A DNA stretch of 64,000 nucleotides from Mycosphaerelloides madeirae. Taxonomy: Eukaryota > Ascomycota > Dothideomycetes > Mycosphaerellales > Mycosphaerellaceae. The stretch is taken from assembly GCA_002785995.1 (NCBI GenBank), contig NHNV01000003.1, forward strand, positions 124,001-188,000, written 5' to 3'. Of this stretch, positions 10,212-21,330 are shown in pieces. A program made the translations under genes and the position numbers. Each line of letters begins with the position of its first letter. Position 1 is the stretch's first letter. The notes beneath the pieces are model-generated. The model did no database searches. It saw nothing but the letters and a program-made list of their open reading frames with translations, and was not told the origin of the DNA.

Positions 10212-10254
10212 GCGTTCGGCGCCCCCGTCCGTTCGGCCGCCCCATCCCCCGCGT
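10212..10254 (-). repeat. right terminal inverted repeat of the pogo/Fot1 element
   Basis: This is the reverse complement of the left end with about four mismatches. TA at 10255-10256 is the right target-site copy. Confidence 0.9.
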
Positions 10255-10472
10255 TACAGGAAGTACCAATTGTTCATGCGCATTGGGGAGCTGTCGAGCC
10301 CTGCATACGCCACAATCCTTCATTCACTGCGCTAGAGCGGACTTATACCCAACCGAAAATCCCGGAGTTTGCGACCCACTTCAGCAACGATAATGCTATA
10401 GTTGCGAAGTCTTGGTCTATCTTCTCATTCTTCCAATATTGAACCCTCGCTACTCCCAATCAACGACTCACC

Positions 10473-11399
10473 ATGCAGACTCACGCTCTCTTCGGCCCCA
10501 CGGGAGCTACCGGCTCTGCCATTTTGGTATACCTCCAAGACACAGTCAAACCGCACTTTCAACTCAAAATCTTCCTTCGACCAGGCAAAAGGCTCAGAGA
10601 AATGTTCCCAGGTCTCACACAGGATCCGAATATCAAGATCAATGTCGTTGCTGGCCAATTATAAGATCAGGACAAGGTCAAAGATGCTCTGAAAGATGCC
10701 AGTATAATCTACAATTGTGTCTCAGCAACCGTGCCACCCCGAAGTACCAACACCGCCCAAACTGTAGCCGGAGCCGTCATATCAGCTGCGGAGAGCATGC
10801 GATCAGAGAGTGAAACCAATCACAGTGTTGAAGATTGCCGAGGTACGTTGCCACACCTTGCGTGAATACAAATAGCAGTCGATAGCCACTCTGTAGTCGG
10901 TCAATCGACCACTTCAACAACACACAGGCCGCCGACGTTGCTCATGAATCGCGCCCTGCCACTCAACGAAGGTATCGGACAGCCGGCCGCAATTGAGGGA
11001 ATCCTCCTTTGGGTTCTTATCTACATCTACAATGATCTCCGAGTAGTTGCCGAGATGTACAAGTCGGCCGAGGAAGCTGGTCTGCTCAAGTACATCTTCA
11101 TCGATGCTCCGAGTTTACACGAGGCGAAAGGGTGCGAACGGACTGGTCATAAGCTTCTACTGGAAGGTCATGTGAAGGCGGCTTTGTACTACTCTGATCT
11201 TGGAGCTGCGTTTGTAGAGGCTGGCGAAATGAAGGACGAGTTTGAAGGGTAAGGCTGCAGAACCGGTTCGAACGATCGAAACTGACGAGCGAGTCGGCGT
11301 GGTGTGTTGGTGTCGGCGACTGGGCATGTCGAAACAAAGTACTCACTATTGATGTGGTATTGGGTGGTCGGCATTCGTTCGAGGCTGTTTGGTATATAA
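10473..11399 (+). pseudogene. NmrA-like/atypical SDR NAD(P)-binding protein, decayed
   Basis: The start MQTHALFGPTGATGSAILV carries the Rossmann GxTGATG-type dinucleotide loop of NmrA-like epimerases. The frame hits TAA at 10662-10664 (probably CAA before mutation) but continues DQDKVKDALKDASIIYNC and a Val/Ala-rich strand. It then needs a one-base shift near 10800 to give RVKPITVLKIAE before a GTACGT donor at about 10842. A second exon (about 10929-11252) reads VVAEMYKSAEEAGLLKYIF, ERTGHKLLLEGHVK and YSDLGAAFVEAGEM. A third reads VSATGHVETKYSLLMWYWVV and ends at TAA 11399. The order matches NmrA-like family proteins. The stop and shift make a functional product unlikely. Its 5' end lies about 220 bp from the transposon. 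Confidence 0.6.
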
Positions 11400-12420
11400 G
11401 TTCGAAATGCTGTGTGGTCGCCGATTTCCACGGTATGAAGGCCTGTCGGTTGTTGGTTCGCAGCATTGATTAAAGAAGCATATTACAATTGACCAGGTGT
11501 GATTGGTAGAAATCTCTCGGTAGTCAATGTTAGTGAAAAGGGCGTAGAGAAATAACAGGGCATCACCGGCGTATAAACTGTAAGCAAGAGTTGAGTTAGC
11601 TTGGCGATATAGTGTTGGCGTCTGACATCACAGTCTTGCCAGGAGTATATCTTTGTTGAGATATGACGTGGGCAGAAGTAGCAAGTGAGTGTATTGTGAG
11701 GATGATGGTTACATAGATGACCTCCAGGTGCCTTTACCCCCGGGCACTAGCGTGTCACGTGCACTTCATTCAACAATCTTGAACAGATTGCGTAAGGGAA
11801 AAAGATCTAGTCAATGCATACCGAAGTCACAGCGCTGAGGTAGGCAGAAATCTCAGATCTTGGCGAGTAAATTCGGCTAGTGTAATCGAGACATGTGAAA
11901 ATGGCCCATGCCCGCGCCTGCGTTTGGCTGAACGTCTTCAAGCTTTGAATTTTCTTCTCACAACAATCACCTGTTGAAAAGACAAAGGTTTGAGATCCAT
12001 GATTGTGTGAATTGAGTGAATATCTAGTGCTTATTGTAGAAGATTCAGGAAGATTCAGGAAGATTCCCTCTGCTTCTGATTTCTAATGCTGGTAGAAGGT
12101 TCTAGCAGTATGCAGTGGATATATAAGGACTGTCATTTACGAGTAGAAGATAGTCAAGCAATTCAATGTCCATTTAACCACACTTATATAGCTCGAGGAC
12201 TCTGTGGCCGGTTGATTGCCGTGCTCGCCCTTGGCTGGTGTCTTGGCACTTTCAACATCATCAACCACGTCTGACACACCATCAACAGAGCTGCACCACA
12301 CGCCATTTTCGCGCACCATGCCCGACCTTGCTTCCATCACTACACCCTGCGCTGGTGTTCGACAAATGCATCCCCGCACTCCGCCCGATTTCCAGCTCGA
12401 CTGCCACCAACTCGGCCGAT
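11400..12420. other. intergenic, AT-richer, no gene seen
   Basis: I see no coding frame. A short direct repeat occurs at 12041-12066. Confidence 0.4.
12041..12066 (+). repeat. short tandem repeat, AGATTCAGGA unit
   Basis: The ten-base unit AGATTCAGGA occurs about 2.6 times in tandem. Confidence 0.7.
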
Positions 12421-13619
12421 ATGAGCGACGGCGATCCCAGCAGACTCAGCGCGCTCAGACTGGAACACTTCAAGGACCCAAGCGGACGTCAGGCGGTGCG
12501 AATCTACCACACAAACCAAGATCCCGCTGAGCAAGCACCTCCACCCGCCTGGTCCTATCAGATCTACACCACCTGCGAGCCTTCTGCACTCAACACGGAA
12601 AACTTCGCCAGGGATGTTTTCGAAACTCTGACTCCAAGCACTAACGAGCTCGAGTGGTGGATCGAGATCTTCTCAATGCTACCAAAAACCACGCGGCAGC
12701 AGTGCGCGGACCACTATGAGCAGGAGAAAGCCGCTCTGGAGTCTTCAGGACCTCATATTCCGAGATGCAATGAGGAATATGCCAGCTTCTTTTTGATTTT
12801 CCGAGATCCAGCACATTGAAAGTCTGGTGGCGTGGAGATCTATCGCTTTGATCTCGTTGAGAACCACCCCGCAAACCACAATGGCGATCATGGTCCAAAG
12901 CAAATCGAAGAGAACGCGAGGGTCGACGATAGATTCCAACTCAACGATGTGTATGTGTGGAGTTCACTCGAAGGCGCCAATGTGCGTACAATCCTGAAGG
13001 ACATCTGGGCAAACCACGAGTGCATATATGATGTCTTCAGCCCTCCGCCACGTATCCGCAGAAGCGTAGACGGCAGAGCACCGACACTAGGCAGGAGTAA
13101 TGTCACCAAAGTCGACTAATTTCAACATCATACTGGAGTCCGAGCACTTTGTGCCTACTACACAGAGCGAGACATAGCTCCGCAAAAGATCCAGCTGCTC
13201 TGGTCTTATCAGTTCTACGTTGTCCACGATGGTATCGCCATCGATGCAGAGGACTTCGTTCGCAATGTGTTCGAGATTGTGACCAGTTCCGCTGGATTTG
13301 GCAATTTTCGCGACGAGTGGTGCTTTGAGTTCTTCTTTATGGGTCCTGATCCCACTCTGACAATTTGCGGACCATCTTCGAGGAGAGGTAGCGGCCCGAC
13401 AGATATCAGCGCTCCTTATACTCAAGTACTCGGAGGTCTGATAACAAAGTCTACAATGGTCTCATCTTTATCATACGCAACCCGGCCGACTGGATACCCC
13501 AAGGTGTAGAGATCTACAAATTCAACTTGGACCCGGACCAAGATCCTAATCTCGCCGAAGACGAGACACTCGAGGAGGAGATCTGCGAGAATGTGTGGGT
13601 CATAAAAGATCCAGTCTAA
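12421..13619 (+). pseudogene. unrecognised gene made of two diverged copies of one module, broken
   Basis: Copy A (12421-13119) starts MSDGDPSRLSALRLEHFKDP. Copy B begins near 13132 and ends at the TAA of 13617-13619. They align at VRIYHTNQDP with VRALCAYYTERDI, AWSYQIYTT with LWSYQFYVV, ENFARDVFETLTPS with EDFVRNVFEIVTSS, and PAH-stop-KSGGVEIYRFDL with PADWIPQGVEIYKFNL. A TGA at 12817-12819 in copy A sits where copy B has Trp (TGG). A TAA at 13117-13119 separates the copies in the same frame. Copy B needs one frameshift (about 13340) and crosses a TAG at 13389-13391 before ending ENVWVIKDPV. I do not recognise the family. It could be one two-module gene or two tandem genes, and it is now a pseudogene. 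Confidence 0.55.
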
Positions 13620-13698
13620 TGGAATGGGACGGCATCGGCCATGAGTTCAGCGGGCAGAACATGCATCCGTTCCATCATTTGTAAGGCCATCGTTGCCA

Positions 13699-14912
13699 AT
13701 GTCATTGAGGCCGCTGACAGATGTCGACAGGAAAGGCATAGACGGGGAACTACTCCACACCCAAGAGGCCCTCTCTTCTCTCCCTCGAGAGCAGCATATT
13801 CGTGTCCGTCGGACCGATCTTCATAATGCTCTTCTCGAAGCAATTCCCCCGGGTGTGCTCCATCTGTCGAGCACCCTTGACTGTATCCGCGAAGAAGAAC
13901 CGGTTTCCAATGGCAACGGTCCCGCAACGGCAAGGAGCAAACAGATCACTCTCGGCTTCACTAACGGCATCAAGAAATCTTTCGACCTGGTAGTCGGCGC
14001 GGATGGCATTCGATCACGAGTCCGGGACTTCGCATTTCCAACGGCCCCGATCGACTTTATTGGCATCGTCGCCTACCGAGCCATCATTCCCATGTCGGCC
14101 CTTCAAGGAGTGACATCCTGGGACATAAGCAAGACCACCGCCTGGTACCTGCCGACCCTCTTTATCTTCTACACAGTTTTCCACAACTGGACTACAGATG
14201 AGGATCGCTGCGAAGTGGTCCTTCGCACGGTGAGAGATCCGAAATCCATGACAGCTGAAGAGAAGAAGCAGCTCAATCCTGTCAGCTGGGGAGTTGATGT
14301 CGCTAATGAAGTCGTTGAAGACGTCTTCAAGGACTTCGAACCGGCCGTCCAGCACTTGATTCGATGTGTTCCGAAAGGAGGCTGGAAGAAGTATGCCGCT
14401 TTTGCCGGACCGAGACTCACTACAACGGTGGCACACGGCAATGTTGCGTTGGTCGGAGATGCTGGCCATCCCATGTCTGGTGCGTAGCGTATCATGGTTG
14501 CACCAGTGACTTTCTTACTGACGACTGCAGGTGCATTCGGCTCTGGTGCGACATTCGGACTCGAGGACGGTTGGGCTTTGGGTAACGCACTCGAGAGAAT
14601 GCAGAAGTGGGGATCTCCAAGGCCGCTGGAAGACGCCCTCAGAGTCTTCGACATCATGCGGACTCCGTACTACCACAAATTGTAAGCAACGCCTCTGTAT
14701 CAGTCATGATACGTGTGCTGATTCATCGTAGGTATCAATATCTGGATGACCTTCGAGACATGAACCGCCACGCCATTCAAGAAACAGGTTGGGAGGCTGC
14801 TTGGACCAACACAGCGCAGTGGTTCTACAGCAAGCGTCTTGACTGGATCTATTTTGTCGAATTGGACAAGGAGTTGGACAACGCTGTCGAGCAGTTGAGC
14901 ATCGCGGCCTGA
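13699..14912 (+). pseudogene. FAD-dependent monooxygenase (salicylate hydroxylase type) without its N-terminal FAD-binding part
   Basis: Three exons (to 14479, 14531-14681, 14732-14912; introns of 51 and 50 nt with GT..AG) encode about 370 residues of a group A flavin monooxygenase. Visible are the region around RRTDLHNALLEAIPPGVLHL, the DG motif FDLVVGADGIRSRVRDF, and the second FAD motif HGNVALVGDAGHPMSGAFGS. A C-terminal helix region follows with WALGNALERMQKW and TPYYHKLYQYLDDL. The first 80-100 residues, with the GxGxxG Rossmann loop that binds FAD-ADP, are absent. Upstream sequence runs straight into the broken two-module gene and the frame meets a TGA about 75 nt before the first ATG. 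The gene therefore looks 5'-truncated, although an unrecognised distant first exon cannot be excluded. The remaining part has no internal stop. Confidence 0.7.
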
Positions 14913-15413
14913 AGTGTGCCGTCCTTTTTTTTCCAACTGTTTCTCGTCAGCTATCGCAATAGAATTTTTTTCCGTTTTGCTCTCGAATAGGTGACTCATT
15001 TGGATTTAGATACTCCCGGATTGTCATCGATTGTATCCCGGACGTTGTCCAGCTTGCCCGTGTAAGGCTTCGATTTGATGAAGAGCGGTTGGTACATCGG
15101 TCGGCATCGCGGATATCTTGAATATCGCAAGCCGCGATAGGCTCGTTAGCATGGCAGTATCGTACGTGTTAAGTCGCGATGGCACAAGAAGCGGGGAGGT
15201 CAGTTACGGGACCGCGAGTGAAGGTTTGATAGCTGGCGAAGAACGGCCAGTGTAGTAACGACAGATTAGCTGCTTCTTCGCTTGGCGAGAATTTGAACGT
15301 AAATCCGTGGCTTGAAGCCGCGAGGCTGCATTAGCGGCATGCTCAGCTCACCAGCACAGCTGACCTCGAGAAAGCTGCGCATTTTCCTCGCTCGTCAGCT
15401 TCTCACTTCAATC
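14913..15413. other. intergenic, no gene seen
   Basis: A T-rich stretch just after 14912 could belong to a 3' UTR. The rest shows no frame and presumably includes the HET gene promoter. Confidence 0.4.
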
Positions 15414-17338
15414 ATGCGCCTCCTCAATGCACGCACCTTGTCTCTGGAATACTTCGTCGAGAAAGTGCCGAAGTACGCCATACTGTCTCACACATGGGGC
15501 GAGGGAGAAGTAACGTTCCAGGACATGGCATCCGATCCCTCCGCCCGTGAGGCCAAAAAGGGGTTCCAGAAGATACGATACACTTGCCGACAGGCAGACC
15601 AAGATGGACTCAACTACTGCTGGGTGGACACATGTGAGATGGCACCCCGAGCGGACGCAAGTGGTTTCGCACGCTGACAGTCTACCACCAGGCTGCATTG
15701 ACAAGACCAGCAGCGCCGAGCTGTCGGAGGCTATCAACTCCATGTTCAGATGGTACGCAGAGGCCAAGGTGTGCTACGCCTATCTGGCCGATGTGCCTGG
15801 TCCTAGCGGCGAGGAAATATTGCAGACCCAAAGTGACTTGTCATCTTTTGTGGCAAGCAAGTGGTGGACCAGGGTATTTTCTTGTGCACTTCAAGCATGG
15901 CTGTTCGGCTGACATTGAGGTAGTACGTCTCTTACTCCATCTCTCAAAGTTTTCCCCCAAGAGACCAAGACGATGGCATCTGTTTGTTGACGTCGGTAGG
16001 GGATGGACTCTCCAGGAGTTGATCGCTCCAGCGGCTGTGTCCTTCTACGGCTCGTCCTGGGACAAGTTGGGTACCCGAAACGGCGAGCTTCTTGAAACGA
16101 TTATCCAGATTACGGGTATAAATGGAGACATACTCATTTTTGACGGATTCTCAAACTCGTCGAGACTGGCCCTCTTGGAAAGTGTGCCAATAGCAAGGCG
16201 TATGTCTTGGGCTGCCAGGCGCAAGACAACTCGAAAAGAGGATGAAGCGTACTGTCTTCTTGGACTGTTCGGAGTCAACATGCCTCTCCTGTATGGCGAA
16301 AGCGAGCGAGCTTTCAGTAGGTTGCAAGAGGAGATTCTGAAATCCAGCACCGACCACACAATTCTCGCGTGGGAGCTGCCGAGTGGTAAAACTTGGCTGT
16401 CTGAGAACGAGACCCACGGTCTCCTTGCGCCTAGCCCAAGTTGTTTTGCTGTCTCGGGGAATATTTTGAGATACCCATATGCTGCGATGACTGCATTCGA
16501 AGTGTAAGAAAAGACAAGCCGGGATGGTGCCGTATCTCTGAAACCCTTGCTGACCGTCCTCTCCTCCGCCATCAGAACCAGCGCCGGTATGCGAGTGACC
16601 TTACCAGTCATCCGCGTTCCTAGTGCAACGAGAAATGCCAACGCACGCCTTGGCATTCTGAGCTGCTACCGTGCCGGCGAACCTAGAAAGATGCTTGCAG
16701 TCTTGCTGATACAATCGTTGAATGGAACGTCCAAGAGCATTGCGGAGTTCTGGGTCCCGCGAATTCCAGGGGGAGAAAGACTAGAAAGCGTTCCAGAGGG
16801 CATGGCCGCGGCCGCAACTCGAGAGCCCATCCTGATTCGAGGCCGTACGGCATACAGACTGATAGTCTCAGAGCCGTACTTCTGGTTTAGATATCCACCA
16901 GAGCGGTTCAGCCATGCTCACAGCATGGTACGTACCCGATCTCAAATCGAGCAAACTCCAGCCTCTGATGACTCGGGATCGCTTCTGCGCTTCAATTACC
17001 CGCGTATGGGTGAGGCGCTCGGGTTATTTTTCCAGGATGAGGCCACACACCAAACGGTGCTAATAATGTTTGAGCGCAAAGGTCAGCACAACGTGTCGGT
17101 GTCGATGCAACTCTGTGCCGAAGATGACACTCAGCTGTTTTCAATTGGGGTCGATGCAAGACATGAGCAGTACGGCATTAAGTATGATCTCTCCCTGAAT
17201 GAAGACATCCGCATGGCGAAGGAGGCGACCAGCGTCTATTTGACGATGGAAAGCGAGGCCGTGCTCTCATCTTCGCGTGAAAACATTCTCGGGAGGGTGC
17301 TTGATGTATGGGAAGTTTCCGCGGTGGAAGTCCGATAG
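15414..17338 (+). CDS. HET-domain (heterokaryon incompatibility) protein, with a one-base phase problem
   Basis: Exons are about 15414-15633, 15692-15873, 16000-16503 and 16576-17338. The start MRLLNARTLSLEYFVEKVPK, YAILSHTWGEGEVTFQDM, YCWVDTCCIDKTSSAELSEA, INSMFRWYAEAKVCYAYLAD, then WWTR / GWTLQELIAP and DEAYCLLGLFGVNMPLLYGE are the hallmark order of the HET domain. HET proteins mediate non-self recognition cell death in filamentous fungi. The third intron (16504-16575, GTAAGA..CAG with a CTGAC branch) removes an otherwise in-frame TAA. At the second intron a canonical donor at 15874 leaves the next exon one base out of phase: one G fewer in the GGG at 15872-15874 would restore it. The gene is therefore either slightly damaged or mis-sequenced. 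The C-terminal 260 residues are a less conserved region. Confidence 0.75.
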
Positions 17339-18245
17339 TTCTGAGCTGCAAAAGAATTGAGGAGCCAAGACCAGTTTCCTGGGAAGGCAATACTCTGAGT
17401 GTGTCGAGAAGTGGTGAGCGTTGATGTCGATGTTAATGGAGAGAGGAGAAGGAGGAATCGTCGACGTGAAGTTCAAGGGTGACGCGGTGGACCGTGCCCA
17501 TGCTAGCTTCATTAGCTCTCGAAACATCGCCTCCCTTCTCCCGACCTCCCTTCGTCCTTTCCCTCCACCACCCCCTTCAATTCTGCATTCCCTCCTGACG
17601 AAGAACAAACATTCACTTCAACCTCTGGACTTTCTTCATTCGGCGGTCGCCCGAGACGGCCAACCATTACATCGGCTCCTCCACTACGAAGTCGACACAA
17701 GCTTTGTAGCTACTGCAGGAACACTACGTGACTTTGCTGGATCCGGCTGACTTCCAATGTTTTCTTGCATAATAGTGTGCCAGAGCTGTCACCTGCCTCT
17801 CCCGTCCCTCTTCTCTTCTAGGAGATACCCCGCGAGAAGAGACCGAGGGGTAGCACACGGGCACAGAAAGACACGCCGGCCATCCGGTGGTCCAACTCAC
17901 ACAGCATTTGCAGGCACAGCAGGAGAGGACTCCTGCTAAAGCATTGGACCGATGCCAGCGACCATGGGCGATCGATCAAAACCCTCTTGATCGGTTTCAT
18001 TCCTTGTGCTGGCTCCGAGAGTGTTGAAGCCCACTGCGGTATTAGGGCGACTTCTCGCCTCAAATACGGCATACAAGCTTTGGCAGAGGCGGACCACGAG
18101 AGTCGTTACACCCGCAATGCACGTCTTAGCTCCTGATCACTATTGATCGGCACCGCAAGCTCCATCTCGCACTTGGGAACGAGTACAAGATGGTGCCCAC
18201 GCCAAATATCCACGAGCAGTCAACCAGTTCGTATCCACGTATATC
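17339..18245. other. intergenic, no gene seen
   Basis: About 900 bases contain pyrimidine-rich stretches (17520-17600) but no domain-bearing frame. Confidence 0.4.
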
Positions 18246-21181
18246 ATGAGATCCTGGGCATTATTACTCTCCGCTTTCGCGGCTTCGTGCGCCGCACAAT
18301 CTACATTCTCCCCATTACGCCCACCTTCTCTCCCACTTGCCGTCAAGTCGCCATACCTCAGTACCTGGCAACAAGCAGGCAGCGACGGCGGCAACGGCGG
18401 CTACCTCCCCGGGCAATGGCCTACGTTCTGGCGAGGCTCCGTAACAGGCTGGACAGGATATGTCAGAGTAGACAACATCACGTACGTCCGCCTTTCCAAT
18501 GCTAGTTGACTTCTTTTGACTGGAGATCTCAGGTACATTTGGATGGGTGATCCAGCGAGTACGTCCACAATCTCTCCGCTGCAGAAATCCCCTCCTAACC
18601 ATGCTTAGCTGTCAACAATCTTACCAACTACTACGCCATTCAAACCGGCTATGAATATACTTCGACACAGAGCATCTTCACCCTCGATGTCGCCGGTCAG
18701 ATCCAGATGACAGTCAACTTCCTTTCTCCCGTTCTGCCCGATACCCTTCTTGAGATGTCTCTACCGTACTCGTACATGGATGTCACAATGAAATCTTTAG
18801 ATGGAAGGCGCCACGATGTGCAGATTTATACGGACATCTCTGCTGGTGAGTTCGTACGAGGACAACGAGTCGTATCCTTTTGACGACGGTGTAGAATGGG
18901 TCTCTGGGAACAAAAGTTCTGTTGCACAATGGAGTTACGGCACGTCGGATACGGATCCACAACCGAATCCAGTCTCTCCCGTCCCATCCCCGACCTCGGT
19001 GGCGCCCGGTCCAGTCACGACGTTTGCAACCGCAGTGAGCTACTCTCTGCTCGCATCACCAACGCATGGTCCGCCGAACATCCACGCTCCCGGGCAAGGT
19101 CTTCACCCAAGTGGTGTTACATCACCCCCTCTCGGAGCCGCAAGATACTCAACACAGCAACCCATGATAAATGCAAAAGCAGGAGGCGTTGCATACCATC
19201 AAGTGTTTCGTCAGACACAGTTGGAGTTCACCGAGAACACGGATCAGGCAGAATGGGGCTGTAAGATATATGCAGAACTATTCAACTGTTCCGAAAGCTG
19301 ATGTCGTATCTTTAGATTGGTATTATACCACCGATAATGTGCGAAATCTGACATATCAGCAGGGCTCGGACAAGACCGTTCGAGGCCAATTCGTCAATAA
19401 CGGGTGGCTGGCAAACACGCAAGATACTCAGTACCGACCCATCAATGATAACTTCCCAGTCTTTGGGTACGCGGTCGACATGGGAAGCATTGGCAAGAAC
19501 TCGCAGAAGCATCACACATTCCAGATCAGTTTGCATCAAAAGAATTGCATTTACTTTGAGGAAGCGGCGGGAAACACATCCATTCCATGTGAGACGCCCC
19601 TATGGGTATGCAAATTTGTATACTGACCAAGCTCAGGTCTTTGGACCAACTACTTCGACTCTGACATTGATGCGGTATGGCTTGAGAGTTCGATTCTTGG
19701 AGACATCACAACACTTACGACGACTGTAGGTTGAATACTTCTACAATCAGTACAGCAACATACTGGCCTCTTCTAGTGCCGTCGATAATCAAGTCCAGAC
19801 GGATTCAATTGCTGCTGGAGGTGACAAATATTACAGTCTGACAGCTTTGGCCGTGCGTCAAGCCTTCGGTGCTCTAGAATATACCAACTCTCCAAGTCGA
19901 CCTTGGATATTCCTGAAGGAGATATCTTCGGACGGCGACATACAGACTGTGGACGTCATATTTCCATTCCGTGAGTACCTTCAGAAGGAGAAGGACTTGA
20001 AGGCTAATATTGGACAGATCCGATTGCGGTCTACTTCAACGCCAGCATCCTACAGTACATCCTCGACCCACTCTTCATCAATCAAGAAGCCGGCTACTGG
20101 CCTTATGCATTCTCTATTCACCATCTCGGACCTTTCCCAAATGCAACAGGCTTCAACAATATGGCAATTGCTCAACAACAAGGAGAGCCGCAGCCGATTG
20201 AGGAATGCGGCGACATGATCTTGATGGCACTGGCTTGTGCTCAGCGGACTAACGATAACGCTTATCTCGCCGAGCACTACAGTCTCCTACGGCAGTGGAA
20301 CGAATATCTGGTCAATTTCACTCTCATTCCAAACATGCAGCTGTCGACAGACGACTTTTTGGGCCCGGTTTAGTAAGTCTACGAACCTCCTTCCCCAGAC
20401 ATCCATGGCTGACAAGTGCCAGCAACGATACGAATCTCGCTCTGAAAGGCATTGTTGGGATTGAAGCCATGGCCCAGATTGCCAACCGCACTGGCCATAC
20501 CGCCGACGGCATCAATTTCACGAACATTGCTCACCAATACATTCGGAAGTGGCGCGGATACGGCATCGCTGCAGATGCTACTCCGCCTCATTCGACGGCC
20601 TCGTACGGTCAGAACACGACGTACTCTATGCTTTAGTAAGTCCACAAAGCCCATACGGAGAACATCACGACTGAATTTGTACCAGCAATCTATACCCGGA
20701 TGCCATGCTTGGACTACAGCTTGTACCTCAAAGGGTTTACGACGAGCAAAGCAATTTCTACCCAACAGTCTTCGACCACTACGGCGTACCGCTGAGAAAC
20801 AGCGTGGTTTCAGCCAAAGGTTCGTATCACCTCACCAACTCTTACCACCTCATACTTACCAACTACCAACTCAGTCGATTGGGAACTCTGGGCCGCAGCA
20901 ATCTCATCGAATGCGACCAAGAATCAATTTATCAGCATCATCTCGACATGGCTGGATCAGACTCCTACGAACCTCGCTTTTACGGATTGGTATCTGGCGA
21001 CAACGGGAGAGTAAGTTTTCTTTCCATTTCTGATTTCTTACAGGGGAAAGACAAGGCTGACTCTTTGGTTGTCAGTTTCGCGGGAGGTTTCAACAACAGA
21101 CCTGTCGTCGGGGCTATGTTCTCTCTGCTCGCGCTAGAAAGTGCGCCGACGAGTGGGTATGTCAGTCCGATTTCGAGTTGA
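18246..21181 (+). CDS. secreted glutaminase, GtaA type (DUF4964/5127/4965/1793 architecture)
   Basis: Twelve exons can be placed by phase: 18246-18481, 18533-18558, 18609-18845, 18895-19260, 19316-19588, 19637-19674, 19730-19970, 20018-20372, 20423-20635, 20686-20819, 20875-21010 and 21076-21181, giving 786 residues. A signal peptide MRSWALLLSAFAASCAAQ is followed by PLRPPSLPLAVKSPYLSTW, WPTFWRGSVTGWTGYVRVDN, QTGYEYTSTQSIFTLDVAG, VRGQFVNNGWLANTQDTQYR, RPWIFLKEISSDGDIQTVDV, IEECGDMILMALACA and RPVVGAMFSLLAL, the usual order of fungal extracellular glutaminases. These hydrolyse L-glutamine to glutamate and ammonia outside the cell. Exon 4 contains about 80 residues, rich in Pro/Ser, that I do not expect in this family. 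They may be a real insertion or an intron I failed to place. Confidence 0.85.
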
Positions 21182-21290
21182 AAGAGGGGACGACATTTCA
21201 AGCAATGAGTTTAGCTACCTCCGTCTCGCCACTCATATCCCCATCCCACATTCCAAACCCAATAAAAGCACTTTCCCTTTCCGTCTATAG

Positions 21291-21330
<40 letters not shown>

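Larger units (their letters stand above)
9133..10254 (+). mobile_element. pogo/Fot1-type Tc1-mariner DNA transposon, internally deleted and inactive
   Basis: The element is 1122 bp long and is bounded by 43-bp terminal inverted repeats (9133-9175 and 10212-10254) that differ at about four positions and begin ACGCGGGGGATGGGG. It is flanked by a duplicated TA (9131-9132 and 10255-10256), the target of Tc1/mariner/pogo elements. Each repeat holds two copies of a GGCGCCGAACG-like unit. The interior is AT-rich, unlike the flanks, and carries a transposase remnant. Active Fot1/Pot2 relatives are roughly 1.8-2.2 kb, so about half the interior is missing. With no functional transposase the copy could move only if a related active enzyme existed elsewhere. 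Confidence 0.9.

Noticed and set aside
11255..11275. GGTTCGAACGATC resembling a tRNA T-arm
   Set aside because: No matching acceptor, D or anticodon arms around it; it lies within an intron of the NmrA-like pseudogene.
16504..16575. TAA 16505-16507 as a premature stop in the HET gene
   Set aside because: A 72-nt GTAAGA..CAG intron with a CTGAC branch removes it in phase.
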